Shown here piece by piece: positions 28,010-37,847 of a stretch of 64,000 nucleotides of DNA; the stretch's first letter is position 1, and each line of letters opens with the position of its first letter. The stretch is from Haematobacter genomosp. 1. Its GTDB lineage: Bacteria; Pseudomonadota; Alphaproteobacteria; Rhodobacterales; Rhodobacteraceae. Location of the stretch: the NCBI RefSeq assembly GCF_002196855.1, contig NZ_NIPW01000003.1:84113-148112 (forward strand), read 5' to 3'. The notes under the pieces are model-generated. The model worked only from the letters and a program-made list of their open reading frames with translations, did no database searches and was not told where the DNA came from. The position numbers and the translations under genes are program-made.

Positions 28010-29815
28010 ATGGAACGCAAAGTCTCTCCCCTTCAGAGCTGGGCCGATACGGCCCCCCTTCTGGTCGCCGTCGCCGCGGGACGCGCGCCGGCCGATCTGG
28101 TCATCACCGGCGGCAAGGTCGTCTCCGTCCACACGCGCGAGGTGCTGGACGGCTGGCAGGTTGCCATCGCCGCCGGGCGCTTTGCCTATGTGGGGCCGGA
28201 CGCCCGGCATTGCATCGGCCCGGAGACGGAGGTGATCGACGCCGAAGGGCGTTACCTGATCCCCGGTCTCTGCGACGGGCACATGCATATCGAAAGCGGC
28301 ATGCTGATCCCGGCCGAATTCGCTGCCGCCGTCATCCCGCACGGCACGACGACCATGTTCACCGACCCGCATGAGATCGCGAATGTGCTGGGGCTGGAAG
28401 GTGTGCGGATGATGCATGACGAGGCGCTGATGCAGCCCGTCAGCATCTTCACGCAGATGCCCTCCTGCGCGCCCTCCGCACCGGGGCTGGAGACGACGGG
28501 TTTCGCCATCAGCGCAGAGGATGTGGCCGAGGCGATGACATGGCCCGGCATCATCGGGCTGGGCGAGATGATGAACTTCCCCGGCGTGATCAATGGCGAT
28601 CGGCAGATGCTGGCGGAGATCGCGGCGACGCAGGCCGCGGGCAAGACGGTGGGCGGGCACTATGCCTCCCCCGATCTCGGGCCGGCCTTCCATGCCTATG
28701 CCGCAGCCGGCCCGGCGGACGATCACGAGGGCACGCGGGTGGAGGATGCCATCGCGCGGACCCGGCAGGGCATGCGGATCATGATGCGCCTCGGCTCCGC
28801 CTGGTATGACGTGGAGACGCAGATCAAGGCCGTCACCGAACGGGGGCTGGACCCGCGGAGCTTCATCCTGTGCACCGACGACTGCCACTCCGGCACGCTG
28901 GTGAACGAGGGGCACATGAACCGGGTGGTGCGCCATGCCATCACCTGCGGCTGCGATCCGCTGGTGGCGCTGCAGATGGCGACGATCAACACCGCCGCGC
29001 ATTTCGGGCTGGAGCGGGAGCTTGGCTCCATCGCGCCGGGGCGGCGGGCGGATCTGATCTTTACCTCCGACCTGATGATGCTGCCCATCGAGCGGGTGAT
29101 CGCGCGGGGCGTGACCGTGGCGGAGGACGGCGACCTGAAGGTGGACTGCCCGCATCTCGACTGGCCGGAGGACGCGCGGCAGACAGTGCATCTGGGCAAG
29201 GTGCTGGCCGGGGACGATTTCCTGATCGCCGCGCCCGACGGGGCGAATACCGTCACCGCCCGCGTCATCGGCGTGGTGGAAAATCAGGCCCCGACCAAGG
29301 CCCTGACCGTGGATCTTGCCGTCACCGATGGCCGGGTGGAGCCGGACGAGGGCCGCGACGTCGCCCAGATCGCGCTGGTGGAGCGGCACAGGGGCACCGG
29401 CGGGGTGGTGAACGGCTTCGTCTCCGGCTTCGGCTACAAGGGGCGCATGGCCATCGCCTCGACCGTCGCGCATGACAGCCACCATATGATCGTGGTGGGC
29501 ACCGACCGCGACCTGATGGCAAAGGCCGCGAACCGGCTGGGGGAGATCGGCGGCGGCATCACCGTGTGGAAGGACGGCGGGGAGATCGCCTCCGTGCCGC
29601 TTCCCATCGCCGGGCTGATGAGCGACCGGCCCGCAGAGGAGGTGGCCGCGGCGGCGGAGCGCATGGTGCACGCCATGGCGGAATGCGGCTGCAGGCTCAA
29701 CAATGCCTACATGCAGCATTCGCTTCTGGCGCTCGTGGTGATCCCGGAGATCCGTATTTCGGACCTCGGGCTCGTCGATGTCACGACCTTCGAGTTGACG
29801 GAGCTTTTCACGTGA
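28010..29815 (+). CDS. ade: Adenine deaminase
   Basis: A 601-residue amidohydrolase-family deaminase converting adenine to hypoxanthine. Metal ligands: IPGLCDGHMHIESGM (HxH, about residues 85-95), TDPHEIANV, and TDDCHSGTLVNEGHMNRV. The C-terminal adenine-deaminase domain contains GFVSGFGYKGRMAIASTVAHDSHHM and AECGCRLNNAYMQHSLLALV. The ATG at 28010 is preferred; an in-frame GTG five codons upstream is possible, and neither has a strong ribosome-binding site. The stop overlaps the next start as GTGA, coupling it to AMP nucleosidase. Together they turn AMP to adenine to hypoxanthine. Confidence 0.95.
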   Translation: MERKVSPLQSWADTAPLLVAVAAGRAPADLVITGGKVVSVHTREVLDGWQVAIAAGRFAYVGPDARHCIGPETEVIDAEGRYLIPGLCDGHMHIESGMLIPAEFAAAVIPHGTTTMFTDPHEIANVLGLEGVRMMHDEALMQPVSIFTQMPSCAPSAPGLETTGFAISAEDVAEAMTWPGIIGLGEMMNFPGVINGDRQMLAEIAATQAAGKTVGGHYASPDLGPAFHAYAAAGPADDHEGTRVEDAIARTRQGMRIMMRLGSAWYDVETQIKAVTERGLDPRSFILCTDDCHSGTLVNEGHMNRVVRHAITCGCDPLVALQMATINTAAHFGLERELGSIAPGRRADLIFTSDLMMLPIERVIARGVTVAEDGDLKVDCPHLDWPEDARQTVHLGKVLAGDDFLIAAPDGANTVTARVIGVVENQAPTKALTVDLAVTDGRVEPDEGRDVAQIALVERHRGTGGVVNGFVSGFGYKGRMAIASTVAHDSHHMIVVGTDRDLMAKAANRLGEIGGGITVWKDGGEIASVPLPIAGLMSDRPAEEVAAAAERMVHAMAECGCRLNNAYMQHSLLALVVIPEIRISDLGLVDVTTFELTELFT

Positions 29816-31302
29816 ACCTCGTGTCCCTGCCCAAGAACAACCTGCCGATCCGCACGCCCCCCTTGCGCGAGCCGCAGCTTTTCGACGATCCGGCCGCCGC
29901 GGTGGCATTTCTCCGGGAACTGTATGACGAGGCGACGGCCTTCCTCCGCGACCGCTTCGGAGAGACGCTGAATGGTGGCTCGACCCGCGCCCGATACCGT
30001 GCCTTCTACCCGGAAATCCGCATCACCACGACAAGTTACGGCAAGATCGACAGCCGCCTGTCCTTCGGCTACGTGGCGGAGCCGGGGGAATACTCGACCA
30101 CCGTGACCCGTCCCGACCTGTTCGAAGCCTACCTGACCCAGCAGATCGGGCTCGTCATGCAGAACCACGGCGTGCCGGTGGCCGTGGGCCCCTCAGTCAC
30201 GCCGATCCCGCTGCATTTCGCCATGTCGAGCGAGGGGTTCACCGTTCCGCAGGAAGCCGCGCTGGACTTTCCGCTGCGCGATATTTTCGACGTGCCGAAC
30301 CTCAATACGATGAACGACGACATCGTGAACGGCTATGACATCCGGCATGAGGATGGTTCGCGCGCCCTCGCGCCCTTTACCGCGCAGCGGGTGGATTATT
30401 CGCTGGCCCGCCTTCAGCATTATACCGCGACGGCGGCGGAGCATTTTCAGAACTTCGTTCTGTTCACCAACTACCAGTTCTATGTTGAGGAGTTCGAGGC
30501 CTATGCCCGCGCCTGCCTCGCCGATCCGGCGAGCGGCTATACCTCCTTCGTGGGTCCGGGCGGGGTGGAGATCACCGGGGCCGGCGATCCGCTGCCGCAG
30601 CTGGGCAAGATGCCGCAGATGCCCTCCTACCATCTGAAGCGTCCGGGGGCTGCCGGGATCACGCTGGTCAACATCGGCGTCGGCCCCTCCAATGCCAAGA
30701 CGGCCACCGACCATATCGCCGTGCTGCGCCCGCATGCCTGGCTGATGGTCGGACACTGCGCGGGGCTGCGATCCAGCCAGAGCCTCGGCGATTTCGTGCT
30801 CGCGCATGGCTATCTGCGCGAAGATCACGTTCTGGACGACGACTTGCCCGTCTGGGTGCCGATCCCCGCGCTCGCGGAGATACAGGTGGCGCTGGAGGAT
30901 GCGGTGGAGGAAGTGACGGAGCTGGAGGGCTATGAGCTGAAACGCATCATGCGGACCGGCACCGTGGCCACGATCGACAACCGCAACTGGGAACTGCGCG
31001 ACCAGTCCGGCCCCGTCCAGCGCCTCAGCCAGAGCCGCGCCGTGGCGCTGGACATGGAAAGCGCGACCATCGCGGCGAACGGTTTCCGGTTCCGTGTGCC
31101 TTACGGGACGCTGCTCTGCGTCTCCGACAAGCCGCTGCACGGGGAGCTGAAGCTGCCCGGCATGGCCAGCGCCTTCTACCGCACGCAGGTCGCGCGGCAT
31201 CTGAAGATCGGCGTCAGGGCCATGGAACTGCTGCGGGAGACGCCGCTGGAGCGCATGCACAGCCGCAAGTTGCGTTCTTTTGAGGAGACAGCCTTTCTCT
31301 AA
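29812..31302 (+). CDS. amn: AMP nucleosidase, GTG start
   Basis: A 496-residue enzyme hydrolysing AMP to adenine and ribose 5-phosphate. An N-terminal regulatory domain (PEIRITTTSYGKIDSRLSFG) precedes the C-terminal phosphorylase-fold catalytic domain with GVGPSNAKTATDHIAVLRP, WLMVGHCAGLRSSQ, and the nucleoside-binding VALDMESATIAANG. The GTG at 29812 overlaps the ade stop by four bases; a second GTG three codons later is the alternative start. The product adenine is the substrate of the upstream ade enzyme, so the pair forms a purine salvage or AMP disposal unit. Confidence 0.95.
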   Translation: MNLVSLPKNNLPIRTPPLREPQLFDDPAAAVAFLRELYDEATAFLRDRFGETLNGGSTRARYRAFYPEIRITTTSYGKIDSRLSFGYVAEPGEYSTTVTRPDLFEAYLTQQIGLVMQNHGVPVAVGPSVTPIPLHFAMSSEGFTVPQEAALDFPLRDIFDVPNLNTMNDDIVNGYDIRHEDGSRALAPFTAQRVDYSLARLQHYTATAAEHFQNFVLFTNYQFYVEEFEAYARACLADPASGYTSFVGPGGVEITGAGDPLPQLGKMPQMPSYHLKRPGAAGITLVNIGVGPSNAKTATDHIAVLRPHAWLMVGHCAGLRSSQSLGDFVLAHGYLREDHVLDDDLPVWVPIPALAEIQVALEDAVEEVTELEGYELKRIMRTGTVATIDNRNWELRDQSGPVQRLSQSRAVALDMESATIAANGFRFRVPYGTLLCVSDKPLHGELKLPGMASAFYRTQVARHLKIGVRAMELLRETPLERMHSRKLRSFEETAFL

Positions 31303-31431
31303 AGGCCGATTTCCGCCTTGCCCCACGCGAAACGGCTTGAAATGCGCGGTGAAAACCTGTGTAGCAAGCGACATGCCCTTAAAATGACGGGCCGATAACA
31401 ACACAAGCGGGACTATACGAGGAGTGTTCTG

Positions 31432-31719
31432 ATGTCGAAAGCGCTGACCAAGACCCAACTGGTCGCCGCCCTGGCCGAAGAGATGGGCTCGGACAAGAAG
31501 ACGGCGACGGCTGCGCTCGACGCAATCGCGTCCGTGGTGACCAAGGAAGTGGTGGCCGGCGGTGCCGTGACGCTTCCGGGCCTTGGCAAGATCGTCTGCC
31601 GGACCCGCCCCGAGCGTCAGGTGCGCAACCCTGCCACCGGCGAGCAGATCACCAAGCCGGCGGACAAGGTGGTGAAGATCACCGTCGCCAAGGCTCTCAA
31701 AGACAGCATCAACGCCTGA
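31432..31719 (+). CDS. hup: HU family nucleoid DNA-binding protein
   Basis: A 95-residue HU/IHF-family protein. The N-terminal helices contain MSKALTKTQLVAALAEEMG. The beta-arm region is PGLGKIVCRTRPERQVRNPATG, and the end is VKITVAKALKDSINA. The signature arm sequence (RNPATG) is intact; the Arg/Cys-rich pre-arm is slightly unusual. It binds and bends DNA non-specifically as a homodimer. GAGGAG lies ten nt before the ATG. A clear terminator follows (31731-31760), so it is monocistronic. Confidence 0.95.
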   Translation: MSKALTKTQLVAALAEEMGSDKKTATAALDAIASVVTKEVVAGGAVTLPGLGKIVCRTRPERQVRNPATGEQITKPADKVVKITVAKALKDSINA

Positions 31720-31730
31720 GGCGAAGATCG

Positions 31731-31760
31731 AAGGGCCGCCCGCAAGGAGCGGCCCTTTCC
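31731..31760 (+). terminator. Rho-independent terminator after hup
   Basis: AAGGGCCGC (31731-31739) pairs perfectly with GCGGCCCTT (31749-31757) around a nine-nt loop and is followed by a short T-rich tail. It lies 12 nt after the hup stop. Confidence 0.85.
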
Positions 31761-31776
31761 ATTTCCGGGGGGGAAT

Positions 31777-32676
31777 ATGGACGTCCGCGCGCTCCTGATG
31801 GGGCTGACCTTCGCCTTCATCTGGTCGTCGGCCTTCACTGCCGCCCGGATCGTCGTTACCGCCGTTCCGCCGCTCTACGCCCTGTCAGGGCGCTTTCTGC
31901 TGGCGGGGGTATGCGGCATCCTGCTTGCCCTCTCGCTCGGTCAGACGGCGCGGCTGACGCGCTCGCAATGGATTTCGGTGATCGTGTTCGGCGTGTGCCA
32001 GAATGCGCTCTACCTCGGGCTGAACTTCGTGGGCATGCAGACGGTGGAGGCTTCGCTCGCCGCCATCGTCGGCTCCACCATGCCGCTGCTCGTGGCGCTG
32101 TTCGGGTGGCTGATCCTTGGCGAGCGCCCGCGCCCCTTGGGTATAGCCGGGCTGATCGCGGGTATGGTCGGCGTCGCGCTCATCATGGCGGGGCGGATCA
32201 GCGGCGGGGTGGATCCATGGGGGCTGTTCCTGCTCTGCCTTGGCGCCCTCGCGCTCACCGCTGCGACGCTGGCGGTCAGGGGAACGTCGGGGAGCGGGAA
32301 CCTGCTGATGGTGGTGGGGTTGCAGATGCTGGTCGGGACTGCAGTTCTGCTGCCCATCGCCCTTGTGACCGAGCCGTTCCATCTCGACGGCAGCCCGCGG
32401 GTGCTGGCGGCTTTTCTCTACATGGTTTTCGTTCCAGGCCTGTTCGCGACATGGCTCTGGTTCCGGCTGGTGCTGCGGATCGGCGCGGTCAAGGCCGCGA
32501 CCTTTCACTTCCTCAACCCGTTCTTCGGCGTAGCCGTTGCGGCTTTGCTGCTGGGAGAGCCGGTACATGGCGCCGATCTGGTCGGCGTGCTCATCATCAT
32601 GGCAGGAATTCTCGCGGTGCAGCTCTCCAAGCAGATCCGCACCCGCCCCGTTCTGGCCGAGAGTCAGGAAGCCTGA
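31777..32676 (+). CDS. DMT/EamA-family exporter
   Basis: A 299-residue protein with ten predicted transmembrane segments in two EamA repeats. The first starts FAFIWSSAFTAARIVV and includes VGSTMPLLVALFGWLILGERP. The second includes KAATFHFLNPFFGVAVAALLLGEPV, the typical GE-P turn before the last helix. Family members export amino acids or metabolites; the substrate is unknown. It starts 17 nt after the hup terminator and ends before a 13-bp tandem repeat array. Confidence 0.9.
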   Translation: MDVRALLMGLTFAFIWSSAFTAARIVVTAVPPLYALSGRFLLAGVCGILLALSLGQTARLTRSQWISVIVFGVCQNALYLGLNFVGMQTVEASLAAIVGSTMPLLVALFGWLILGERPRPLGIAGLIAGMVGVALIMAGRISGGVDPWGLFLLCLGALALTAATLAVRGTSGSGNLLMVVGLQMLVGTAVLLPIALVTEPFHLDGSPRVLAAFLYMVFVPGLFATWLWFRLVLRIGAVKAATFHFLNPFFGVAVAALLLGEPVHGADLVGVLIIMAGILAVQLSKQIRTRPVLAESQEA

Positions 32677-32792
32677 GCCCCCCTCAAAAGGGCGGTTGCG
32701 GTCCCTGCCAAGGTCTTCTCCCATTCGCAGCGTTTCGGCGGCCCGTCGGTATCCCGCCGATACCGGCCCCGCCCACGGATGGCCCGTCGGAG

Positions 32793-32935
32793 GGCCCAGT
32801 CCCACGGCCCAGTCCCACGGCCCAGTCCCACGGCCCAGTCCCACGGCCCAGTCCCACGGCGCAGTTCCACGGCGCAGTTCCACGGCGCAGTCCCAAGGCC
32901 CAGTCCCAAGGCCCAATCCCACGGGCCCGGTCGCA
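32793..32935. repeat. 13-bp tandem repeat array, about eleven units
   Basis: Units 1-5 (32793-32857) are identical GGCCCAGTCCCAC. Units 6-7 are GGCGCAGTTCCAC. Units 8-10 (to 32922) vary at one to three bases, and unit 11 (32923-32935) is degenerate. It lies between the convergent 3' ends of the DMT gene and aroC. Since 13 is not a multiple of three and every frame stays open, the Pro/Ser and Gly/Thr-rich frames across it are artefacts. No terminator is otherwise seen in this 304-bp gap. Confidence 0.9.
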
Positions 32936-32980
32936 GGGCCCGGCCGTATGGACGAGTCTCACGGCCGCATGGCCCGCAGG

Positions 32981-34081
32981 TCAGGCGAACTCGCCCCGCA
33001 CGCCGCCCGTCTGGGCGCGGTCGAGCAACAGGTGGTCAAGCAGGACGCAGGCCATCATCGCCTCGCCCACCGGCACGGCGCGGATGCCGACGGACGGATC
33101 GTGGCGGCCCTTGGTGACCAGTTCCACTTCCGCCCCGTCCTTTGTCACCGTCCGCCGCGGGGTGAGGATGGAGGACGTCGGCTTCACGGCGAAGCGCACC
33201 ACGACGGGCTGCCCGCTGGAGATGCCGCCCAGAATTCCGCCCGCGTGGTTTGAGGTGAAATAGGGGCCCTGATTGCCCATACGCAGCTCGTCGGCATTCT
33301 CCACCCCGGTCAGGGCGGCGGCGGCGAACCCGTCACCGATCTCCACCCCCTTCACCGCGTTGATCGACATCATCGCGGCGGCGAGGTCGCTGTCCAGCTT
33401 GCCGTAGATCGGCGCGCCAAGGCCGGGAGGCACGCCTTCGGCCACGACCTCGATCACCGCGCCGACGGAATTGCCCGACTTGCGCAGCGCGTCGAGCGAG
33501 GCCGCCCAGCGTTCCGCCGCCGCGGCATCCGGCGACCAGAACGGGTTCCGTTCAATTTCCGACGCGTCGAAACGGGCGCGGTCGATGGCATCCGCGCCAA
33601 GCTGCACGAGATAGCCGGTGATCCGCAGATCGGGAACGAGCCGTGCCAGCACCTCCCGCGCGATACCGCCCGCCGCCACCCGTGCGGCGGTTTCCCGCGC
33701 CGAGGAACGTCCGCCCCCGCGATAGTCGCGGATGCCGTATTTCTGCCAGTAGGTGACGTCCGCATGGCCGGGGCGGAAGGCGTTGGCGATCTCGCCATAG
33801 TCCTTCGACCGCTGGTCGGTGTTGCGGATCATGAGCTGGATCGGCGTGCCCGTCGTGACACCCTCGAAGGTGCCGGAGAGGATTTCCACCTCATCGGCCT
33901 CGCGGCGCTGGGTGGTGAAACGGCTTTGCCCGGGCTTGCGCCTGTCCATCCAAGCCTGAACGCGGGTAAGGTCGATCGGCACGCCGGGCGGGCAACCATC
34001 CACCGTCGCGCCGAGCGCCGGCCCGTGGCTCTCCCCCCAGGTGGTGACGCGAAAGACGTGGCCGAACGTGTTTAGGCTCAT
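32981..34081 (-). CDS. aroC: Chorismate synthase
   Basis: A 366-residue FMN-dependent enzyme converting EPSP to chorismate, the end of the shikimate pathway. All signatures are visible: [20 protein letters not shown] at the N-terminus, [21 protein letters not shown] (about 130-150), and the C-terminal [16 protein letters not shown]. Normal length. AAGGAG precedes the ATG by eight nt. Monocistronic by appearance, divergent from rpsO. Confidence 0.97.
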   Translation of the reverse strand: MSLNTFGHVFRVTTWGESHGPALGATVDGCPPGVPIDLTRVQAWMDRRKPGQSRFTTQRREADEVEILSGTFEGVTTGTPIQLMIRNTDQRSKDYGEIANAFRPGHADVTYWQKYGIRDYRGGGRSSARETAARVAAGGIAREVLARLVPDLRITGYLVQLGADAIDRARFDASEIERNPFWSPDAAAAERWAASLDALRKSGNSVGAVIEVVAEGVPPGLGAPIYGKLDSDLAAAMMSINAVKGVEIGDGFAAAALTGVENADELRMGNQGPYFTSNHAGGILGGISSGQPVVVRFAVKPTSSILTPRRTVTKDGAEVELVTKGRHDPSVGIRAVPVGEAMMACVLLDHLLLDRAQTGGVRGEFA

Positions 34082-34301
34082 GGAGGGTCTCCTTCGCCCG
34101 CCCGTTTAGCGGCTGCGGAGGCGTCTGGGAAGCCTTTCGGGGCGGCGCGGGCGCGCCATTTATGCTTTCCTTTATCGGGTTTTTCCAGTATAGGCGCGCA
34201 TCCGTCCGGGAGATCATCGTGTCTCCGCGCGGATGCTCCACGGGCCTTGCTGGACGACATCCCGGCTCGCGCCCTTATCTCAAGCCGAACAGGAGGCCCC
34301 G

Positions 34302-34571
34302 ATGTCGATCACTGTCGAAGAGAAGAACCGCGTCGTCAAGGAATTCGCAACCAAGGAAGGCGACACCGGTTCGCCCGAAGTACAGGTTGCAATCCTTTCC
34401 TCGCGGATTGCGACGCTCACCGAGCACTTCAAGACCCACAAGAAGGACAACCATTCCCGCCGTGGGCTCCTGATGATGGTGGCGCAGCGCCGCAAGCTGC
34501 TCGACTATCTCAAGGGCAAGGACGAGGCCCGCTATCAGTCGCTCATCGAGCGTCTCGGCCTGCGTCGCTGA
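34302..34571 (+). CDS. rpsO: 30S ribosomal protein S15
   Basis: An 89-residue S15. The start [16 protein letters not shown], the 16S-binding segment [47 protein letters not shown], and the end IERLGLRR are all canonical. AGGAGG is placed eight bases upstream. It is followed by pnp, the widespread rpsO-pnp arrangement. Confidence 0.98.
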   Translation: MSITVEEKNRVVKEFATKEGDTGSPEVQVAILSSRIATLTEHFKTHKKDNHSRRGLLMMVAQRRKLLDYLKGKDEARYQSLIERLGLRR

Positions 34572-34578
34572 CCTTTCC

Positions 34579-34619
34579 GGTCGCGCCTCGCCCGCGGGGC
34601 GCGACCGCTATATATATAT
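34579..34619 (+). terminator. Stem-loop with TA-tract after rpsO
   Basis: GGTCGCGCC (34579-34587) pairs perfectly with GGCGCGACC (34598-34606) seven nt after the rpsO stop. It is followed not by a T-run but by an alternating TA tract (34609-34619), unusual for this GC-rich DNA. It may be a partial terminator or processing hairpin between rpsO and pnp; the TA tract might also serve as a pnp -10 region. Confidence 0.45.
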
Positions 34620-34774
34620 CCGGGCAGGGGCGCAGGATGACCGCGCCCGTCCAAGGACCGGCACCGCGCCCGCGCATCGCCGGGCCAAGGCCGAAGCCTC
34701 CCCGTCGGATCCCGCGGGACAGGCCGGAGAAATGATCGTCAGGGGTCACGGGCATGCGGCCCGTACGCGTAACG

Positions 34775-34795
34775 GCCGGGGGAGGGTCCTCCGGC
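34775..34795 (+). promoter_or_regulatory. Hairpin in the pnp leader
   Basis: GCCGGGGGA (34775-34783), loop GGG, TCCTCCGGC (34787-34795): a nine-pair stem with one G-U, ending 14 nt before the pnp ATG and just upstream of its ribosome-binding site. In enterobacteria pnp is autoregulated through RNase III cleavage of a leader stem; this hairpin is much shorter, so that function is only a suggestion. Confidence 0.4.
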
Positions 34796-34809
34796 GAAAA
34801 GGATACGAC

Positions 34810-36951
34810 ATGTTCAATATTACCAGGAAATCCATCGAATGGGGCGGCGAGACGCTGACCCTCGAGACGGGCCACGTCGCCCGCCAGGCGGATGGTTCCG
34901 TGATCGCCACGCTGGGCGAGACGAGCGTCATGGCCAACGTGACCTTCGCCAAGCAGCCGAAGCCCGGTCAGGACTTCTTCCCGCTCACCGTGCACTATCA
35001 GGAAAAGTACTACGCCGCGGGCAAGATCCCCGGCGGGTTCTTCAAGCGCGAGGCGCGTCCTTCGGAGAAGGAGACGCTCGTCTCCCGCCTGATCGACCGT
35101 CCGACGCGGCCGCTCTTCGTGCCGGGCTTCAAGAACGAGGTTCTGGTGATGGCCACCGTGCTGTCGCATGACCTCGTCAACGATCCCGATATCGTGGCGA
35201 TGATCGCGGCCTCTGCGGCGCTCACCATTTCCGGCGTGCCCTTCATGGGTCCGATCGGGGCGGCGCGCGTCGGGTTCTCGGGCGGCGAATACCGTCTGAA
35301 CCCGCCGGTGGAGGATATGCAGAAGCTCCGCGCGAACCCGGAGCAGCGTCTCGACCTTGTCGTCGCGGGCACCAAGAATGCCGTGATGATGGTCGAATCG
35401 GAAGCCTACGAGCTGACCGAGGAAGAGATGCTGGGCGCGGTGAAGTTCGGCCATGAGGCGATGCAGCCGGTGATCGACCTGATCATCGATCTTGCCGAAG
35501 ACGCCGCGAAAGAGCCCTTCGACTTCAAACCCGCCGATTATTCCGCGCTCTATGCGAAGGTGAAGAAGGCGGGCGAGACCAAGATGCGCGCCGCCTTCGC
35601 CATCAAGGACAAGCAGCAGCGCCAGTCCGCCATCGAAGCCGCCCGGGACGCCGTCGAAGCCACGCTCTCGGTGGACGAACTGGCGGATCCGAACCTCGGC
35701 TCTTCCTTCAAGAAGCTCGAATCCTCCATCCTGCGCGGTGACATCATCTCCGGCGGGCCGCGGATCGACGGGCGCGACAACAAGACCGTCCGTCCCATCG
35801 TCTCCGAAGTCGGCATCCTGCCGCGCACCCACGGCTCCGCGCTGTTCACGCGCGGCGAGACGCAGGCGCTGGTCGTGACCACGCTCGGCACCGGCGAGGA
35901 TGAGCAGATCATCGACGCGCTGACCGGCAATTCGCGGTCCAACTTCCTGCTGCACTACAACTTCCCGCCCTATTCGGTCGGCGAAGTGGGTCGCGTCGGC
36001 TCCCCCGGCCGTCGTGAGATCGGCCACGGGAAACTTGCCTGGCGCGCCCTTCAGGCCGTCCTGCCCGCGCCGACGGACTTCCCCTACACGATCCGCGTCG
36101 TCTCCGAGATCACCGAATCCAACGGGTCATCCTCCATGGCGTCCGTCTGCGGCGGCTCGCTGTCGATGATGGATGCGGGTGTGCCGCTGAAGGCGCCGGT
36201 CGCCGGCGTGGCCATGGGCCTCATCCTTGAGGATGACGGCAAATGGGCCGTGCTGACCGACATCCTGGGCGACGAGGATCACCTCGGCGACATGGACTTC
36301 AAGGTTGCGGGCACCGAAGCCGGGATCACCTCGCTCCAGATGGACATCAAGGTCGCGGGCATCACCCCGGCGATCATGGAGCAGGCGCTGGCGCAGGCGA
36401 AAGACGGCCGTCTTCACATCCTCGGCGAGATGAACCGGGCGCTTTCCGCGCCGCAGGGTTTCTCCGAATACGCGCCGAAGATCGAGACGCTGACCATTCC
36501 GACCGACAAGATCCGCGAAGTGATCGGCTCGGGCGGCAAGGTCATCCGCGAGATCGTGGAAACCTCCGGCGCCAAGGTCGATATCAACGACGACGGCGTG
36601 ATCAAGATCGCGTCCAGCGACGCCGGTGCGATCAAGCGAGCCTATGACATGATCTGGTCGATCGTGGCGGAGCCGGAAGAGGGCAAGGTCTATACCGGCA
36701 AGGTCGTGAAGCTTGTCGATTTCGGCGCCTTCGTGAACTTCTTCGGCAAGCGGGACGGGCTGGTCCACGTCTCCCAGATCGCCAACAAGCGCCTGAACCA
36801 TCCGAACGAAGTGCTGAAGGAAGGCCAGGAAGTGAAGGTCAAGCTGCTCGGCTTCGACGATCGCGGCAAGGTCCGGCTCGGCATGAAGATGGTTGATCAG
36901 GAAACCGGTGAGGAAATCACCGAACAGAAGGAAAAGCAGAACGCCGAATAA
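34810..36951 (+). CDS. pnp: Polynucleotide phosphorylase
   Basis: A 713-residue phosphorolytic 3'-5' exoribonuclease and degradosome component. Two RNase PH-like domains flank a helical linker; the second contains [18 protein letters not shown] and [24 protein letters not shown] domain ([20 protein letters not shown], about 560-610) and an S1 domain ([17 protein letters not shown], about 625-695) end the protein. The ATG at 34810 has AGGA upstream and matches the family start ([13 protein letters not shown]). A strong terminator follows. Confidence 0.98.
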   Translation: MFNITRKSIEWGGETLTLETGHVARQADGSVIATLGETSVMANVTFAKQPKPGQDFFPLTVHYQEKYYAAGKIPGGFFKREARPSEKETLVSRLIDRPTRPLFVPGFKNEVLVMATVLSHDLVNDPDIVAMIAASAALTISGVPFMGPIGAARVGFSGGEYRLNPPVEDMQKLRANPEQRLDLVVAGTKNAVMMVESEAYELTEEEMLGAVKFGHEAMQPVIDLIIDLAEDAAKEPFDFKPADYSALYAKVKKAGETKMRAAFAIKDKQQRQSAIEAARDAVEATLSVDELADPNLGSSFKKLESSILRGDIISGGPRIDGRDNKTVRPIVSEVGILPRTHGSALFTRGETQALVVTTLGTGEDEQIIDALTGNSRSNFLLHYNFPPYSVGEVGRVGSPGRREIGHGKLAWRALQAVLPAPTDFPYTIRVVSEITESNGSSSMASVCGGSLSMMDAGVPLKAPVAGVAMGLILEDDGKWAVLTDILGDEDHLGDMDFKVAGTEAGITSLQMDIKVAGITPAIMEQALAQAKDGRLHILGEMNRALSAPQGFSEYAPKIETLTIPTDKIREVIGSGGKVIREIVETSGAKVDINDDGVIKIASSDAGAIKRAYDMIWSIVAEPEEGKVYTGKVVKLVDFGAFVNFFGKRDGLVHVSQIANKRLNHPNEVLKEGQEVKVKLLGFDDRGKVRLGMKMVDQETGEEITEQKEKQNAE

Positions 36952-36971
36952 GGCATTCTCGCTTCTGATTG

Positions 36972-37000
36972 CCCCGGCCGGTAACGGCCGGGGTTTTTTT
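36972..37000 (+). terminator. Rho-independent terminator after pnp
   Basis: CCCCGGCCG (36972-36980), loop GTAA, CGGCCGGGG (36985-36993), then seven T: a textbook intrinsic terminator 20 nt after pnp. Confidence 0.95.
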
Positions 37001-37085
37001 GTTCCCGACGACTGACTTTGGGGTGAGATCAGGGAACCGGAATTTATATAATGTTTTTGATAGGGTAGATGGAACGGAGTTCGAC

Positions 37086-37685
37086 ATGCCCAGATTTTCC
37101 CGCCGTGGCTTCATTTTCACAGGTCTTGCAACGGTTTCGGCGGCATCGCTGATGCAGCGCGCCGATGCGCGGACCGGGTGGACGATGCCTGCCGACTGGA
37201 CACCGCAGATGGTGTTGCTGAACAACAGCTATTCTGCGGGGCAGGTGCATGTCGTTCCCAGCGATTTCGCGCTCTACCTCACCTTCGGGGGGCAAAGCGC
37301 GCGGCGCTACAAGGTCGGCATCGGCAAGGGCGATCTTTACGAATCCGGCAATTTCTGGATCGGCGCCAAGAAGGAATGGCCGACCTGGAAGCCCACGGCA
37401 GAGATGGTGGAGCGCAACCCCGCCGCTTACTCCAAATGGGCCGAGGAGCCGATGCCGGGGGGGCCGACGAACCCGCTGGGCGCGCGCGCGCTCTATCTTT
37501 TCGCACCGAACGCGGGGGATACGATGCTGCGGATCCACGGCACACCCGATCCCTGGACGGTGGGGACGGCTGTCTCCAACGGCTGTGTCCGGCTGATGAA
37601 CGAGCATATCGAGGAGCTTTACAACCTCGTCCCGGTGGGGGCGCCCGTCATGCTGTATCCGAAGGATATCGTTCCCGTCGTGTGA
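37086..37685 (+). CDS. L,D-transpeptidase (YkuD domain)
   Basis: A 199-residue exported enzyme. The N-terminus SRRGFIFTGLATVSAASL has a twin-Arg and hydrophobic segment resembling a Tat or lipid-free signal. The YkuD domain (about 50-195) carries MLRIHGTPDPWTVG and the catalytic Cys motif VSNGCVRLMNEHI. Such enzymes make 3-3 peptidoglycan crosslinks or attach envelope proteins; which one applies here is unknown. GGAG lies upstream of the ATG. TATAAT (37047-37052) lies 34 nt before the start, but a matching -35 box is weak. Confidence 0.9.
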   Translation: MPRFSRRGFIFTGLATVSAASLMQRADARTGWTMPADWTPQMVLLNNSYSAGQVHVVPSDFALYLTFGGQSARRYKVGIGKGDLYESGNFWIGAKKEWPTWKPTAEMVERNPAAYSKWAEEPMPGGPTNPLGARALYLFAPNAGDTMLRIHGTPDPWTVGTAVSNGCVRLMNEHIEELYNLVPVGAPVMLYPKDIVPVV

Positions 37686-37711
37686 CGCAAAACGCGGGCC
37701 GCGGCGAGGGG

Positions 37712-37740
37712 AGCAGGCAGCCTGCGGGGTGCCTGCTTTG
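37712..37740 (+). terminator. Possible terminator after the L,D-transpeptidase gene
   Basis: AGCAGGCA (37712-37719) pairs with TGCCTGCT (37730-37737) around a ten-nt loop, followed by only a short T stretch, 27 nt after the stop. Confidence 0.5.
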
Positions 37741-37847
37741 CGCTCAAGGGCGGATCGGACCGCGCCGCGGGGTTTGACGCCCGGCGTCCCTCTCCATGGC
37801 GGCCGGCCTTGCACACTGCGCTTGACCGGCTGCTCAGGCGTGCGGGC

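Noticed and set aside
27947..29908. Long minus-strand frame opposite ade
   Set aside because: Antisense shadow; ade has complete metal-binding motifs.
32684..33263. Several frames with Pro/Ser/Thr or Gly/Thr repeats downstream of the DMT gene
   Set aside because: They are produced by the 13-bp tandem array, which leaves all frames open; period is not a multiple of three and no SD is seen.
37033..37057. GGAAC upstream of the L,D-transpeptidase as an EcfG-type promoter
   Set aside because: No CGTT follows at 16-17 nt; the nearest GTTT is at 15 nt and TGTT at 14 nt.
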